A stretch of DNA of 64,000 nucleotides from an uncultured Alphaproteobacteria bacterium (GTDB lineage Bacteria > Pseudomonadota > Alphaproteobacteria > RF32 > CAG-239). Position 1 is the first letter of the stretch; each line of letters opens with the position of its first letter. The notes beneath the pieces were generated by a model. The model ran no database searches. It was not told where the DNA came from and saw nothing but the letters and a program-made list of their open reading frames with translations. Below, one piece after another: positions 43,751 through 53,124 of this stretch. The translations under genes were made by a program, and so were the position numbers. The stretch is taken from assembly GCA_934254675.1 (NCBI GenBank), contig CAKQLP010000003.1, forward strand, positions 62,001 through 126,000, given 5' to 3'.

Positions 43751-45780
43751 AAACTCGTTGTATCAGCTCGTCACAAATCGCATTCCGGCGTTTTTTAATA
43801 TTCGGACTGATGATTTTGACTACAATGTTGCTAACATTTAAATGGGTTGTAGCCATGCCGTCGGAAGCAAATATGTTTGCTAAATCTGTTATGACAATTT
43901 TATTTGTTTTAACCACAGGATGGATATCTCTTTTTTTCTGGGCTAGTATTTTTGGCTTTTTTGAATTGTTGGCCAAAAAGAATGTTCCGGGGATTGTTTG
44001 GCCAGAAAAGAAAACTCCTCTTAAAAGCAAAACCGCCATTTTGATGCCGATTTATAATGAGGAATCTGATTTGGTTTATGCCAGATTATTGTCAATAGCG
44101 GACAGCTTGGTTAAAACAGGGCAGGCTAAAGCCTTTGACATGTTTGTGTTAAGTGATACAACCAACCCGAAAATTTGGGTGGAGGAAGAAAATGGCTGGG
44201 TAAACACAAAAAAATTAATGCCGGAGGATATTAATTTATATTATCGACGCCGTCCGCAAAATGTGGCGAGAAAAAGTGGAAATATTGAAGATTTTTGCCA
44301 TAAATGGGGCGCGTTATATGATTTTATGATTGTGTTGGACGCGGATAGTTTGCTAACTGGAAAAACTATTGTCAATATGTCTCGCTTGATGGAAATAAAT
44401 ACGAATACCGGAATTATCCAAGCTCCGCCTCAGTGTATTAATAGTCATTCACTTTTTGCCAGAATCCAGCAATTTGCCGGAAAAGTTTATGGAAACATTG
44501 TTTCGGCTGGGTTATGCTATTGGCAGGTTCATGACAGTAATTATTGGGGACATAACGCAATTATTCGGGTTAAAGCTTTTATGGAATGTTGCGGCTTGCC
44601 GGTGCTAAAAGGGCCCAAACCGTTTGGCGGGCATATATTGAGCCATGATTTTGTTGAAGCCGCGCTTATTCGTCGGGGTGGTTGGTATGCTTGGCTGTTG
44701 CCGGAACTTGGCGGTAGCTATGAAGAATGTCCGCCGACTATGATTGATTTTGCAACGCGAGATCGTCGTTGGTGTCAGGGAAATATTCAACATCTGGAAA
44801 TTTTGGTATCAAAACATATTCACCCGATTAGCCGGATACATTTTACTATTGGCATAATGTCTTATTTGTCTTCACCTTTATGGTTTATATTTTTAACAGC
44901 GGGAATTCTTGTGGCTTTGGGGCATGTTTATTTTCCGCCGGAATATTTTTCAAATGAGCAATCATTATTTCCTAATTGGCCTATATTTGACAAATTGGGA
45001 ACAATCACGCTTTTCTTAATTTCTATGTTTATGCTGATTTTTCCTAAATTTTTAGGTATGATTATTTATATTAAAAATAATAAGCTTAAAAATATTGGCG
45101 GATTATTTGGTACATTTAAAAGCGTTTTAGCTGAAATAGTTTTTTCTGCGCTAATTGCGCCGATTATGATGGTTTTTCAAACAAAATTTGTTTGGGAGAT
45201 TTTAACAGGGCAAGATGTTGGGTGGAAAACACAAAGCCGAGAAGGTTTTACAACATGGCAAGATGCTTTGCGGCGTCATTGTGGACATACGCTTTTAGGT
45301 ATTTTGACAACTTATGTTGTTTATACCCAGCTGCCGTCTTTATTTTATTGGATGCTTCCGGTTACAGTGGGTTTGATTTTTTCTATACCTCTTTCTGTTT
45401 TGTCATCGTATGAAGGTATCGGAAATTTTGCTTTAAAACATAATTGGTTTGTTATTCCTGAAGAAAAACTTATTCCGGAAGTTGTTTCTGTTGCCCAAAA
45501 ACAGGCGAAAGAGTTGCTTAAAGAAAGTAAAAAACGCGGTGTTTTGGATTTAATAGAAAATGATTACCTGTTGCAAATTCATATTTTGATGCTGGGAATA
45601 AACGGACCAGCACCGGAAATAAGTAATTCCGTCTTGAAAGAAGCCAGAATAAAGTTGGATAATTATTTGAATTATGATAAAAATCCGGAATTTACAAAAG
45701 ATGAGGAAATAGCGTTGTTATATCATCCTGAAATTTTGGAAGAAGCAAATTTGGAGTGGCGGTTATATAATAAAAAATAG
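43744..45780 (+). CDS. opgH: Glucans biosynthesis glucosyltransferase OpgH/MdoH
   Basis: This 678-residue inner-membrane GT2 synthase makes the beta-1,2 glucan backbone from UDP-glucose. It has two N-terminal helices, a catalytic domain with AILMPIYNEES, MIVLDADSLLTG (DxD), SHDFVEAALIRRGGWYAW and DRRWCQGN (the QxxRW-type acceptor motif as RRWCQGN), then four to six C-terminal helices. GTG start preceded by AAAGGAG. Confidence 0.95.
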   Translation: MLKTRCISSSQIAFRRFLIFGLMILTTMLLTFKWVVAMPSEANMFAKSVMTILFVLTTGWISLFFWASIFGFFELLAKKNVPGIVWPEKKTPLKSKTAILMPIYNEESDLVYARLLSIADSLVKTGQAKAFDMFVLSDTTNPKIWVEEENGWVNTKKLMPEDINLYYRRRPQNVARKSGNIEDFCHKWGALYDFMIVLDADSLLTGKTIVNMSRLMEINTNTGIIQAPPQCINSHSLFARIQQFAGKVYGNIVSAGLCYWQVHDSNYWGHNAIIRVKAFMECCGLPVLKGPKPFGGHILSHDFVEAALIRRGGWYAWLLPELGGSYEECPPTMIDFATRDRRWCQGNIQHLEILVSKHIHPISRIHFTIGIMSYLSSPLWFIFLTAGILVALGHVYFPPEYFSNEQSLFPNWPIFDKLGTITLFLISMFMLIFPKFLGMIIYIKNNKLKNIGGLFGTFKSVLAEIVFSALIAPIMMVFQTKFVWEILTGQDVGWKTQSREGFTTWQDALRRHCGHTLLGILTTYVVYTQLPSLFYWMLPVTVGLIFSIPLSVLSSYEGIGNFALKHNWFVIPEEKLIPEVVSVAQKQAKELLKESKKRGVLDLIENDYLLQIHILMLGINGPAPEISNSVLKEARIKLDNYLNYDKNPEFTKDEEIALLYHPEILEEANLEWRLYNKK

Positions 45781-45863
45781 CGTGTCGGTTAATGATAAAC
45801 AAAGTTTTACAAAAGCTTGCGTTAATCTGTGAATAAGAAACTGTCCAAAGAAAGGATTAAAAA

Positions 45864-46205
45864 ATGGAAAAACCAGAAACAGAACTAGAAGTTTTTTCGC
45901 CTATATCCATGCAGGAGTATATTCGTTTGATGACGGCGGCGCACTATATAGAAAAAGGAAAAGATGCTGGAGCGGCTCGTTTCAAAATTTCTTCTGAAAA
46001 TTTTGAAAAAATGAATGAAGAACCATTAAAAGCGGCGTTAATTGGTCTAACTTTAACCTATAAGAAAGCTGAACAAATTTTGGAAGTTGTTGCCGATTCC
46101 GCTTTTAATGGAACTTATGAAAATAAAATTATGAATGAGGTCGCAAGGACTTTTGCCGTCAACTATCGCAATCGTTATAAATCAAAGATTATTATTGAAG
46201 AGTAG
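45864..46205 (+). CDS. Hypothetical protein (113 aa)
   Basis: This is not recognised. It is a 113-residue soluble helical protein with IRLMTAAHYIEKGKDAGAARFKISSENFEKM. AAAGGA precedes the ATG. It ends one base before the DUF4186 gene. Confidence 0.5.
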   Translation: MEKPETELEVFSPISMQEYIRLMTAAHYIEKGKDAGAARFKISSENFEKMNEEPLKAALIGLTLTYKKAEQILEVVADSAFNGTYENKIMNEVARTFAVNYRNRYKSKIIIEE

Positions 46206-46206
46206 G

Positions 46207-46560
46207 ATGTCTGAAGATATTTATGTCAGATTAGCCAAGTCCTCTTTTCGGAGTCGTTTTCATCTGAGTAAAAAAGACCAAGATTATGTGCGGAACAAAG
46301 GATTGGATGTAATTCGGCGACATGCGAAAGAGTTTGTTCAAAAAAGGCTCTCTCCGCCTGTTTCACAATTGAAAAATGATGGAAAACAAACGCCCATGCG
46401 CGGACATCCCGTTTTTGTGGCGCAACACGCTTGTGCGTGTTGTTGCCGTCAATGCCTTTTCAAATGGCACGGAATAGATACAAATCATTGGCTGACTGAT
46501 TCAGAACAATTGTATATTGTTGAATTTTTGATGAATTGGATAAAAAAAGAGATGATTTAA
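46207..46560 (+). CDS. DUF4186 family protein
   Basis: This 117-residue protein has the hallmark block KNDGKQTPMRGHPVFVAQHACACCCRQCLFKWHGI, with a Cys/His cluster likely to bind metal. Length and sequence pattern fit DUF4186; biochemical role unknown. The ATG at 46207 is 1 nt after the previous stop. Confidence 0.85.
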   Translation: MSEDIYVRLAKSSFRSRFHLSKKDQDYVRNKGLDVIRRHAKEFVQKRLSPPVSQLKNDGKQTPMRGHPVFVAQHACACCCRQCLFKWHGIDTNHWLTDSEQLYIVEFLMNWIKKEMI

Positions 46561-46575
46561 CAAAATAAAAAATAT

Positions 46576-46603
46576 CCCCCTTTTAAAAGCCAATAAAAGG
46601 GGG
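46576..46603. terminator. Bidirectional terminator between convergent genes
   Basis: Stem CCCCCTTTT/AAAAGGGGG at 46576-46584 and 46595-46603, with A-run before and T-run after. Confidence 0.75.
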
Positions 46604-46610
46604 AAAGTTT

Positions 46611-48077
46611 TTAATTACAAGTTCTTGTGTTCTGAGGAATTTCTACCGTAAATGACAAAGTTGTTTTATTGTTTGCCGGTACTTTTACCGTCCATTGCCG
46701 TGTTTGTGCGTTTTTAGCATTCCCTTTTATATCTTCTTTAATAATTTTATAATTGTCTGGAAAATGTTGGCTTATAATTATGCTATTTTCACTGGTATCG
46801 GCGTTATTGACAGTTATTTGAGCCTTATATGTTTTTTGCAGTTTAATATTATAGCAATTATTTTGAGGTTTGCGTTCCAGTTCTTTTTCAGAGACTTTGG
46901 TGATTTTTCCTTTAACGGAGATATTAAAGGCGCTGCCGAGTCCAAGGCGCAGGGTTTCATTTTTTGCCGTGTTTCCGATAGAAGCCGAGCCGATAAACTG
47001 TAAATTGCCGTTTTTGTCATTTTCATAAAAACGAACTGTTCCGGCAGGCATGGATAGTCCCAAGTTAGATTCTTTATTGTTTTCTAAAACATAAGTTATA
47101 TCAGGATGTTGCTTTTCAAATTCATAATCTCCGCCAAAGTATAAAGGTGAATTAAAATTAAATTCTTTTTTATATTTGACAGCTGACTTTTCAATTAGGC
47201 CGATTTGCTTGGTTTGCTTGTTTTTGATGGAGGTTAAACTTGGCAGAGTATAAAGTTCGTAATTATTGATCTGCTCTGGAGCGACAGAACCGGCGGCAGA
47301 AGCCTCAACGCTGTTATCCATGGCTGTCAAGGCCATTTTCGCCATCATGAAACGAGGTTTTGCAATGTCTTGAACCACGTTGACATCACCGGCAATCAAT
47401 TGAATTTTTGCATTGTCATAATCAATTCCCGAAGTGTTGTTAATGGTAACCCAACCGGTTAAACCGAGCTGAGTTTTATCCGCTATTGTGGCAACGTAAT
47501 CGGTTTTCCAGCTTAAACCACCGGTAAGATAAGCTAAAAATAAGTTTTTGTTTCCGGCTTTTTTATTATCTATTTTTGCCGTCAAAATCGGTTTATCGCT
47601 TATGCCAGATGGAATCTTATCAAAAACGACTTGTCCGCTAAAATTAGTTTCAATGCCGTATGGAAATTTTAAAATAGGCTGTCCATAGGCAGAACCGATT
47701 AAAAAGGCTTTTTCAAAAATGTTTTCACCGGTTTGCGGATTTTTTCTTACAGTAGTTACTTCTTGGCCGACAGATTTATCAACCATATTTTCGTAAGTTA
47801 TAACGTTATAACTGTAATTTTGTTCCAAAACTTTTAAATTTTGGCCATAAATCATAGCTGTTTCCGGTTGAATTTGCTGAGCGACACCGTCAAATACAAC
47901 TTCGGTTCTGCCGGCATTAAGTTCAGCAGAGCGCAAGTCTTTTATTAAGGCCAAATCTTTATTGTAAATACTCAAAGTCAGTTTGCTATTAGTGTTTTTG
48001 AGCAAAATTTGTTCAGAAGCCATGGCGTTTCCGCTGATAATTGTTCCTGTAAGAAGCAGTAGTAATGTATAACGCAT
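46611..48077 (-). CDS. DUF4139 domain-containing exported protein
   Basis: This 488-residue protein has signal peptide MRYTLLLLLTGTIISGNAMA, then an N-terminal segment SKLTLSIYNKDLALIKDLRSAELNAGRTEVVFDGVA and a beta-rich DUF4139 core (WKTDYVATIADKTQLGLTGWVTINNTSGIDYDNAKIQLIAGDVN). The family is common in proteobacterial envelopes; function unknown. Confidence 0.85.
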   Translation of the reverse strand: MRYTLLLLLTGTIISGNAMASEQILLKNTNSKLTLSIYNKDLALIKDLRSAELNAGRTEVVFDGVAQQIQPETAMIYGQNLKVLEQNYSYNVITYENMVDKSVGQEVTTVRKNPQTGENIFEKAFLIGSAYGQPILKFPYGIETNFSGQVVFDKIPSGISDKPILTAKIDNKKAGNKNLFLAYLTGGLSWKTDYVATIADKTQLGLTGWVTINNTSGIDYDNAKIQLIAGDVNVVQDIAKPRFMMAKMALTAMDNSVEASAAGSVAPEQINNYELYTLPSLTSIKNKQTKQIGLIEKSAVKYKKEFNFNSPLYFGGDYEFEKQHPDITYVLENNKESNLGLSMPAGTVRFYENDKNGNLQFIGSASIGNTAKNETLRLGLGSAFNISVKGKITKVSEKELERKPQNNCYNIKLQKTYKAQITVNNADTSENSIIISQHFPDNYKIIKEDIKGNAKNAQTRQWTVKVPANNKTTLSFTVEIPQNTRTCN

Positions 48078-48089
48078 AATAAAATCTCC

Positions 48090-48527
48090 TTAAATCAAGT
48101 TTAGATATTTCAAAATAATATAAACAGCGCAACATTCAAGAACCAACATCAACCAAAACATGGCTTGAAAACTGCGTTTTTTAGTTTTGTGATGAAAAAT
48201 TTTCTGGGCAAAATAAGCACCTGGCCAACCGCCTAAAAACTCCAAAGCATGCAAATGCAGTTCGGGAATACGCCATTCTCCTTTTTCTGCCGCTTTTTTG
48301 TCAGCGCCATATGCAAGAAATGTTGCAATATTGATACAGCATAAATGATAAACAATAAAAACTAAAAAAGCTTTATGAGAAAACATGATTACTCTAAAGT
48401 AATGTGTTTCGGTAACATAAGCGGACAGCAACATTAATGCGTAATATAAAATAAAAAAACGATTGCGTTGCAATGGGGGTATAAGTGCTAAAAAAGGCGT
48501 TAGAATAACTAAAAAAGTAATTAACAT
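48090..48527 (-). CDS. DUF1294 membrane protein
   Basis: This 145-residue protein has about four membrane helices and the DUF1294 signature DKKAAEKGEWRIPELHLHALEFLGGWPGAYFAQKIFHHKTKKRSF. Function unknown. It lies 12 nt upstream of the DUF4139 gene on the same strand. Confidence 0.82.
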   Translation of the reverse strand: MLITFLVILTPFLALIPPLQRNRFFILYYALMLLSAYVTETHYFRVIMFSHKAFLVFIVYHLCCINIATFLAYGADKKAAEKGEWRIPELHLHALEFLGGWPGAYFAQKIFHHKTKKRSFQAMFWLMLVLECCAVYIILKYLNLI

Positions 48528-48657
48528 CGATGTATCCTTGTATTTAACATCAGCATAAAAGCAAGCTTAATATTTTTCAAGTTAATCTTGCAAGATATTA
48601 AGGTATTTTTAAGATGGCGCATGTATATTTGATATAAGTGTAAAAAGGAGTATAAAA

Positions 48658-49302
48658 ATGAAAAAAACTGCTTTGTTTGGAACATTATTGGTACTGGTAG
48701 GTTGTGCGACTAAACAAGAAGCGCCAGAGACGGAAATTTATACCGAAGTACCTGAAGTGAGCGCGCCTTGTTCATATTCTTGCACCGAGACAGCGTGCGC
48801 AGAGGTTGTGCCAGAACCATTGGTTTTGAAACCTCGAGTGACGGAAGAATATAGTCCGCATAAAAAAAGACGCTGTTGTCCAGATGAAAAATATAGTTCT
48901 GAAGAAAAAAAGTTGATTATTCCGGAATTACCGGAAATTTATGTTATTTCAGCCAACAGAACAGTTAATTCCATGTTAAAGGATATTAACGCCATATTGG
49001 ATGGTAAAACTTATCATGTTTATGTTGAAGAAACAAAAAAGAACGCGGATGATTTGCCTTTGGGTTTAGATAAAGGTACTAAAACAGTTGTAAAGCGTTT
49101 AAATAATGTAAACACCATTTTGTTAACGGATAAGCAAAATGCTGATTATATTGTTAAAACATCGGCCGATTGGTTTGATACGCCGACAAAACATGTTCCG
49201 GCTATAAAATACACCTTAACGCTACAAAGCAAAGATGGAATAAAAATCGGCGAATGGGTGGAAGTGGTGCATCAAACAGAGGGTGACCGCAGTTGGTGGT
49301 GA
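48658..49302 (+). CDS. Lipoprotein, possible LpoB/CsgG-like fold
   Basis: This is a 214-residue lipoprotein with signal MKKTALFGTLLVLVGC and lipobox LVGC. A Cys-rich segment follows (CSYSCTETAC, CCPDEK). The C-terminal domain (residues about 100-214) has NADYIVKTSADWF and IKYTLTLQSKDGIKIGEW, a pattern seen in LpoB and CsgG-type envelope proteins. This resemblance is weak and by eye. AAAAGGAG precedes the ATG. Confidence 0.6.
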   Translation: MKKTALFGTLLVLVGCATKQEAPETEIYTEVPEVSAPCSYSCTETACAEVVPEPLVLKPRVTEEYSPHKKRRCCPDEKYSSEEKKLIIPELPEIYVISANRTVNSMLKDINAILDGKTYHVYVEETKKNADDLPLGLDKGTKTVVKRLNNVNTILLTDKQNADYIVKTSADWFDTPTKHVPAIKYTLTLQSKDGIKIGEWVEVVHQTEGDRSWW

Positions 49303-49309
49303 TAAAAAA

Positions 49310-50236
49310 ATGACTTCTTTGCAGCAATTGAAAATATATTTAGCCGCTATCGTGTTGGCATTTCCTTTTTCTGTATGGGCCGAAAATTCTGGACCAGTGG
49401 AAGTTTCTGCAGATGCATGCGACGATAGACAGCAAGGGTATGATGCCAAGACAATGGAATACCGAGCGGTTGATAAGGCTAGTTTAATTGCGGTGAAATC
49501 TTCGGGGCTAATCCAGAAATATGACGATAAATTATCTCCGACAGTGCTGGATATAGTGGCCTACCGTTTAATTGATGAATACCTTCATGATGTAAAACAT
49601 GAGATAACACATTCATCAAGCAATCGAGTCTGTGTGCATGTGAAGGCAAATTTAGTAATTTCTCCAATTGAAATGGGGGCTTTAATTAAAGAACATAAAG
49701 AAGCCGCTGAGCCGGCTCGGATTAATCCTGACGCAGAGGTACAAATGGCTTCGGAAGTTGCAGAAGAAATTAATAAAACGACAGCATTAAAGCCTCAGAA
49801 TTTGAAAGAAAAAAAACTACTGTACATAGAAAACATAAAATTTTGGGATGGTAGTGAAAACAACCACTATGCGGATATATTAAAAGAACTGTTTTCTGAC
49901 AGTGAGTACTATTTTGTGACCGCGGATAAAGGGGTGGCGGACTATATGGTTACACCATCCTTAAAAAAAGCGGAGGTCGATAAGATTGATGCAAACAATC
50001 ATAAAATGAAAATGCTGATAGAAATTCAAGTTGATGCAACAAATGAAAAAGATTTTAAAACAATAAAACAGGAGCAAAATCATTTTGTTCTTTTTTCAGC
50101 GGATAAAGATGAGCAACAGGTGGCTGATACTCTAATTAAAAAATTATTAGCGAGAGCGGCAAAAGAAGTTGATGGAAAATTAAATAGACATATTCAGAAT
50201 GGATTAGAAAAAAATAAGGTTCTAGGTAAAAAATAA
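49310..50236 (+). CDS. Exported hypothetical protein, partner of the 48.6-kb lipoprotein
   Basis: This 308-residue protein has signal peptide ending FPFSVWA, then a mature domain with VDKASLIAVKSSGLIQKYDD and, in the C-terminal half, ADKGVADYMVTPSLKKAEVDKIDANNHKMKMLIEIQV, which echoes the NADYIVKTSADW...IKYTLTL block of the preceding protein. Two Cys. The ATG at 49310 is 7 nt after the lipoprotein stop, so they are coupled. Confidence 0.6.
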   Translation: MTSLQQLKIYLAAIVLAFPFSVWAENSGPVEVSADACDDRQQGYDAKTMEYRAVDKASLIAVKSSGLIQKYDDKLSPTVLDIVAYRLIDEYLHDVKHEITHSSSNRVCVHVKANLVISPIEMGALIKEHKEAAEPARINPDAEVQMASEVAEEINKTTALKPQNLKEKKLLYIENIKFWDGSENNHYADILKELFSDSEYYFVTADKGVADYMVTPSLKKAEVDKIDANNHKMKMLIEIQVDATNEKDFKTIKQEQNHFVLFSADKDEQQVADTLIKKLLARAAKEVDGKLNRHIQNGLEKNKVLGKK

Positions 50237-50304
50237 TTTAAAATAATAAAAATATTATTGACATCTGCTTAAAATAAGAATTATATATGTTATGCAGGTG
50301 AATT

Positions 50305-50577
50305 ATGAATACTGAAAAATTAAAATATATTGCCGATAAAATTTTTATAGCGTTTGATGAAGACAATCCTGACGCAAGAAAAGGAATATACTTGTCGGCA
50401 AAAACAAATTTGATATTGGCGTTTGACGATTATATAAATAAACAGGATATTCAAAAAGCCGCATTGGATATTGGAGTTGAAATAACCTTGGAAGAGGGCA
50501 TTTATTTGCAAAAAATAATTAATCAGGGAATTGAAAAATATTTGAGCGATAATATTAAAACAATTGCTCTGAATTAA
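50305..50577 (+). CDS. Small hypothetical protein (90 aa)
   Basis: This is not recognised. It is a 90-residue acidic helical protein without signal peptide. The GCAGGTG preceding the ATG is a moderate ribosome-binding site. It stands alone between the envelope pair and lon. Confidence 0.5.
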   Translation: MNTEKLKYIADKIFIAFDEDNPDARKGIYLSAKTNLILAFDDYINKQDIQKAALDIGVEITLEEGIYLQKIINQGIEKYLSDNIKTIALN

Positions 50578-50605
50578 ACAAAGTGGGGAAAATTTACTAA
50601 GGGCT

Positions 50606-50634
50606 ATTGTCGAAAAAGAAAAGCGACCCTATAT
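50606..50634 (+). promoter_or_regulatory. Heat-shock (sigma32-like) promoter of lon
   Basis: -35 ATTGTC (50606-50611), 16-nt spacer, -10 CCTATAT (50628-50634). The -10 and the spacing are identical to those before clpB; both fit the alphaproteobacterial RpoH pattern CTTGAC-N16-CYTATNT, with mismatches in the -35. Confidence 0.5.
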
Positions 50635-50670
50635 AGTATAAAGATGTATATTGGACGGAGTAAAGCAAAT

Positions 50671-53013
50671 ATGCAAGAAAATATGGAAGAAAATGTGATG
50701 CAAAGCAAAACAGAGTTGGTTTTGCCGGTTTTGCCGTTGCGTGATGTTGTTGTTTATCCAAAAATGATTGTGCCGATTTTTGTCGGCCGTGAAAAATCTA
50801 TTGAAGCTGTGCAAAAAGCTAATGATAAAGGTTCGGACATTGTGTTGGTTATGCAGAAAAAAGCCGACATTGAAGTTCCTGAAGCCACGGATTTGTACAA
50901 AGTCGGCACACGTGGAAATATCTTACAGATGCTGAAATTGCCGGATGGAACCGTGAAGATTTTGGTAGAAGGCATTGAGCGCGTTAAAATAAAAAATATC
51001 AAAAACGAAGGCAGTTATTTTTCGGCCGAGGTTTTGGCTTATCCTCAGGAAAAAGAAGATGACACAGAACTAAAATCTTGGGCTAGAGCGGTTGTCAGTC
51101 AGTTTGAAGAGTATATAAAACTTAATAAGAAAATTCCGCTGGATGTTGTGCAGTCTGTCAAACAAATTGAGGAATATGATAAGTTAGCCGATACCATAGC
51201 TTCACACCTTGCTCTTAAAACAGAAGACAAGCAATTTTTATTGGAAGCCGGCAGTTTGAAAGAGCGCTTAAATAAACTGTTGCAATTAATAGACACGGAA
51301 ATGATGGTTTTAGAAGTTGAAGATAAAATTAAAAACCGTGTTAAAAAGCAAATGGAAAAAAGCCAAAAAGAATATTATTTGAATGAACAGATTAAAGCCA
51401 TTCAAAAAGAGTTGAACAATGGCGAAGACGGAGATGAATTTGGCAACTATCTTAAACGCATTAATTCTACAAAGTTTAATAAAGAAGCCCGCGAAAAAGC
51501 ATTGGCGGAACTTAAAAAGTTAAAAAGTATGGGGAATAGTTCGCCGGAAAGTTCCGTGATTCGAAATTATTTGGATTGGCTGTTGGATATTCCTTGGGAT
51601 AAAAAAACAAAACTAAACAAAGACTTGGAAAAGGCTATAAATGTTTTGGAAGAAGATCATTATGGGCTGGAAAAAGTTAAAGAGCGTATCATTGAATATT
51701 TAGCCGTACAGTCTCGTTCAAAACATATGAAAGCACCGATTTTGTGTTTGGTAGGTCCTCCGGGTGTGGGTAAAACCTCATTGGGAAAATCAATAGCCCG
51801 TGCCACAAATCGTAATTTTGTTCGAGCGTCGTTGGGCGGTATGCGTGATGAAGCTGAAATTCGCGGACATCGGCGCACTTATGTTGGCGCTATGCCGGGA
51901 AAGATTATTCAATCAATGAAAAAAGCAGGTACATCTAACCCGTTGTTTTTGCTTGATGAAATTGATAAACTCGGAAATGATTGGCGCGGAGACCCGAGTT
52001 CTGCGTTGTTAGAAGTTTTGGATCCGGAGCAAAATTCAACGTTTAACGATCACTATTTGGAAGTTGATTATGATTTGTCGGATGTAATGTTTGTCACAAC
52101 GGCAAATTCTTTGGATATGCCTCGGCCATTGTTGGATAGAATGGAGATTATCCAGCTTTCCGGCTACACAGAGGATGAAAAAGTTGAGATAGCTAAACGT
52201 CACTTGCTGAAAAAAGTATTTGATGAAAACGCGGTAAAATGCTCAGAATTGGTGATTACAGACGACGCTATAAGAGATATTATTCGTTATTATACGCGTG
52301 AGGCCGGTGTGCGTAATTTAGAGCGTGAACTTGCTACAATAGCGCGTAAGGCAACCAAAGAAATTTTGTTGCAAAAGGGAAAATGCGTAAAAATAGAAGT
52401 TACGGCTGAAAATTTGGAAAAATATTTAGGCGTAAAACGTTTCAGCTATGGCGAAGCCGAAAAACAAGACCATATCGGTGTGACAACGGGATTGGCTTGG
52501 ACAGAAGTCGGTGGTGATATTCTCTTTATTGAGGCGGTGGATATGCCTGGGAAGGGAAAAGTTACGCAAACCGGAAAGCTTGGTGATGTGATGAAAGAAT
52601 CTATTGAAACCGCGTATTCCGTTGTTCGGGCGCATTCTAAAGATTTGGGAATCGAACCTGAAATTTTTGAAAAAACAGATGTTCATGTTCATGTTCCTGA
52701 AGGAGCAACGCCGAAGGATGGTCCATCCGCTGGTATAGCCATGTACACAACTTTGGTTTCAGTTTTTACCAAAACGCCGGTTAGAAAAGATGTGGCGATG
52801 ACAGGAGAAATCACATTGCAAGGACGGGTGCTGCCGATTGGCGGATTGAAAGAAAAGCTGTTGGCTGCGTTGCGTGGCGGAATTAAAACAGTGATTATTC
52901 CTAAAGAAAATGAGAAGGATTTAGCTGAAATTCCGGATAATGTTAAAAAGGGAATGACAATTATTCCGGTGGAAAATGTTTCCGAAGTTTTGAAAATAGC
53001 CCTTCATCAATAA
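50671..53013 (+). CDS. lon: ATP-dependent protease Lon (La)
   Basis: This 780-residue AAA+ serine protease degrades misfolded and regulatory proteins. Domains: LON N-terminal (LPVLPLRDVVVYPKMIVPIFVGR), helical linker, AAA+ with Walker A GPPGVGKTSL and FLLDEIDKLG, and C-terminal proteolytic domain with the catalytic Ser in EGATPKDGPSAGIAM and Lys in GGLKEKLLAA. The start at 50671 has ACGGAG 10 nt upstream; an upstream in-frame ATG at 50644 lacks one. Confidence 0.97.
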   Translation: MQENMEENVMQSKTELVLPVLPLRDVVVYPKMIVPIFVGREKSIEAVQKANDKGSDIVLVMQKKADIEVPEATDLYKVGTRGNILQMLKLPDGTVKILVEGIERVKIKNIKNEGSYFSAEVLAYPQEKEDDTELKSWARAVVSQFEEYIKLNKKIPLDVVQSVKQIEEYDKLADTIASHLALKTEDKQFLLEAGSLKERLNKLLQLIDTEMMVLEVEDKIKNRVKKQMEKSQKEYYLNEQIKAIQKELNNGEDGDEFGNYLKRINSTKFNKEAREKALAELKKLKSMGNSSPESSVIRNYLDWLLDIPWDKKTKLNKDLEKAINVLEEDHYGLEKVKERIIEYLAVQSRSKHMKAPILCLVGPPGVGKTSLGKSIARATNRNFVRASLGGMRDEAEIRGHRRTYVGAMPGKIIQSMKKAGTSNPLFLLDEIDKLGNDWRGDPSSALLEVLDPEQNSTFNDHYLEVDYDLSDVMFVTTANSLDMPRPLLDRMEIIQLSGYTEDEKVEIAKRHLLKKVFDENAVKCSELVITDDAIRDIIRYYTREAGVRNLERELATIARKATKEILLQKGKCVKIEVTAENLEKYLGVKRFSYGEAEKQDHIGVTTGLAWTEVGGDILFIEAVDMPGKGKVTQTGKLGDVMKESIETAYSVVRAHSKDLGIEPEIFEKTDVHVHVPEGATPKDGPSAGIAMYTTLVSVFTKTPVRKDVAMTGEITLQGRVLPIGGLKEKLLAALRGGIKTVIIPKENEKDLAEIPDNVKKGMTIIPVENVSEVLKIALHQ

Positions 53014-53019
53014 TTTTTT

Positions 53020-53047
53020 TAAGCCTCAGCCCAGATGTTGAGGCTTA
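53020..53047 (+). terminator. Terminator after lon
   Basis: Arms TAAGCCTCA (53020-53028) and TGAGGCTTA (53039-53047) followed by a T-run. Confidence 0.75.
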
Positions 53048-53124
53048 TTTTTTGTGCAAAACTTGACATGTTGGCTGAATAGAGTTACAATAACAGCTGT
53101 AAATATTAAAAATTTTGTACAATT

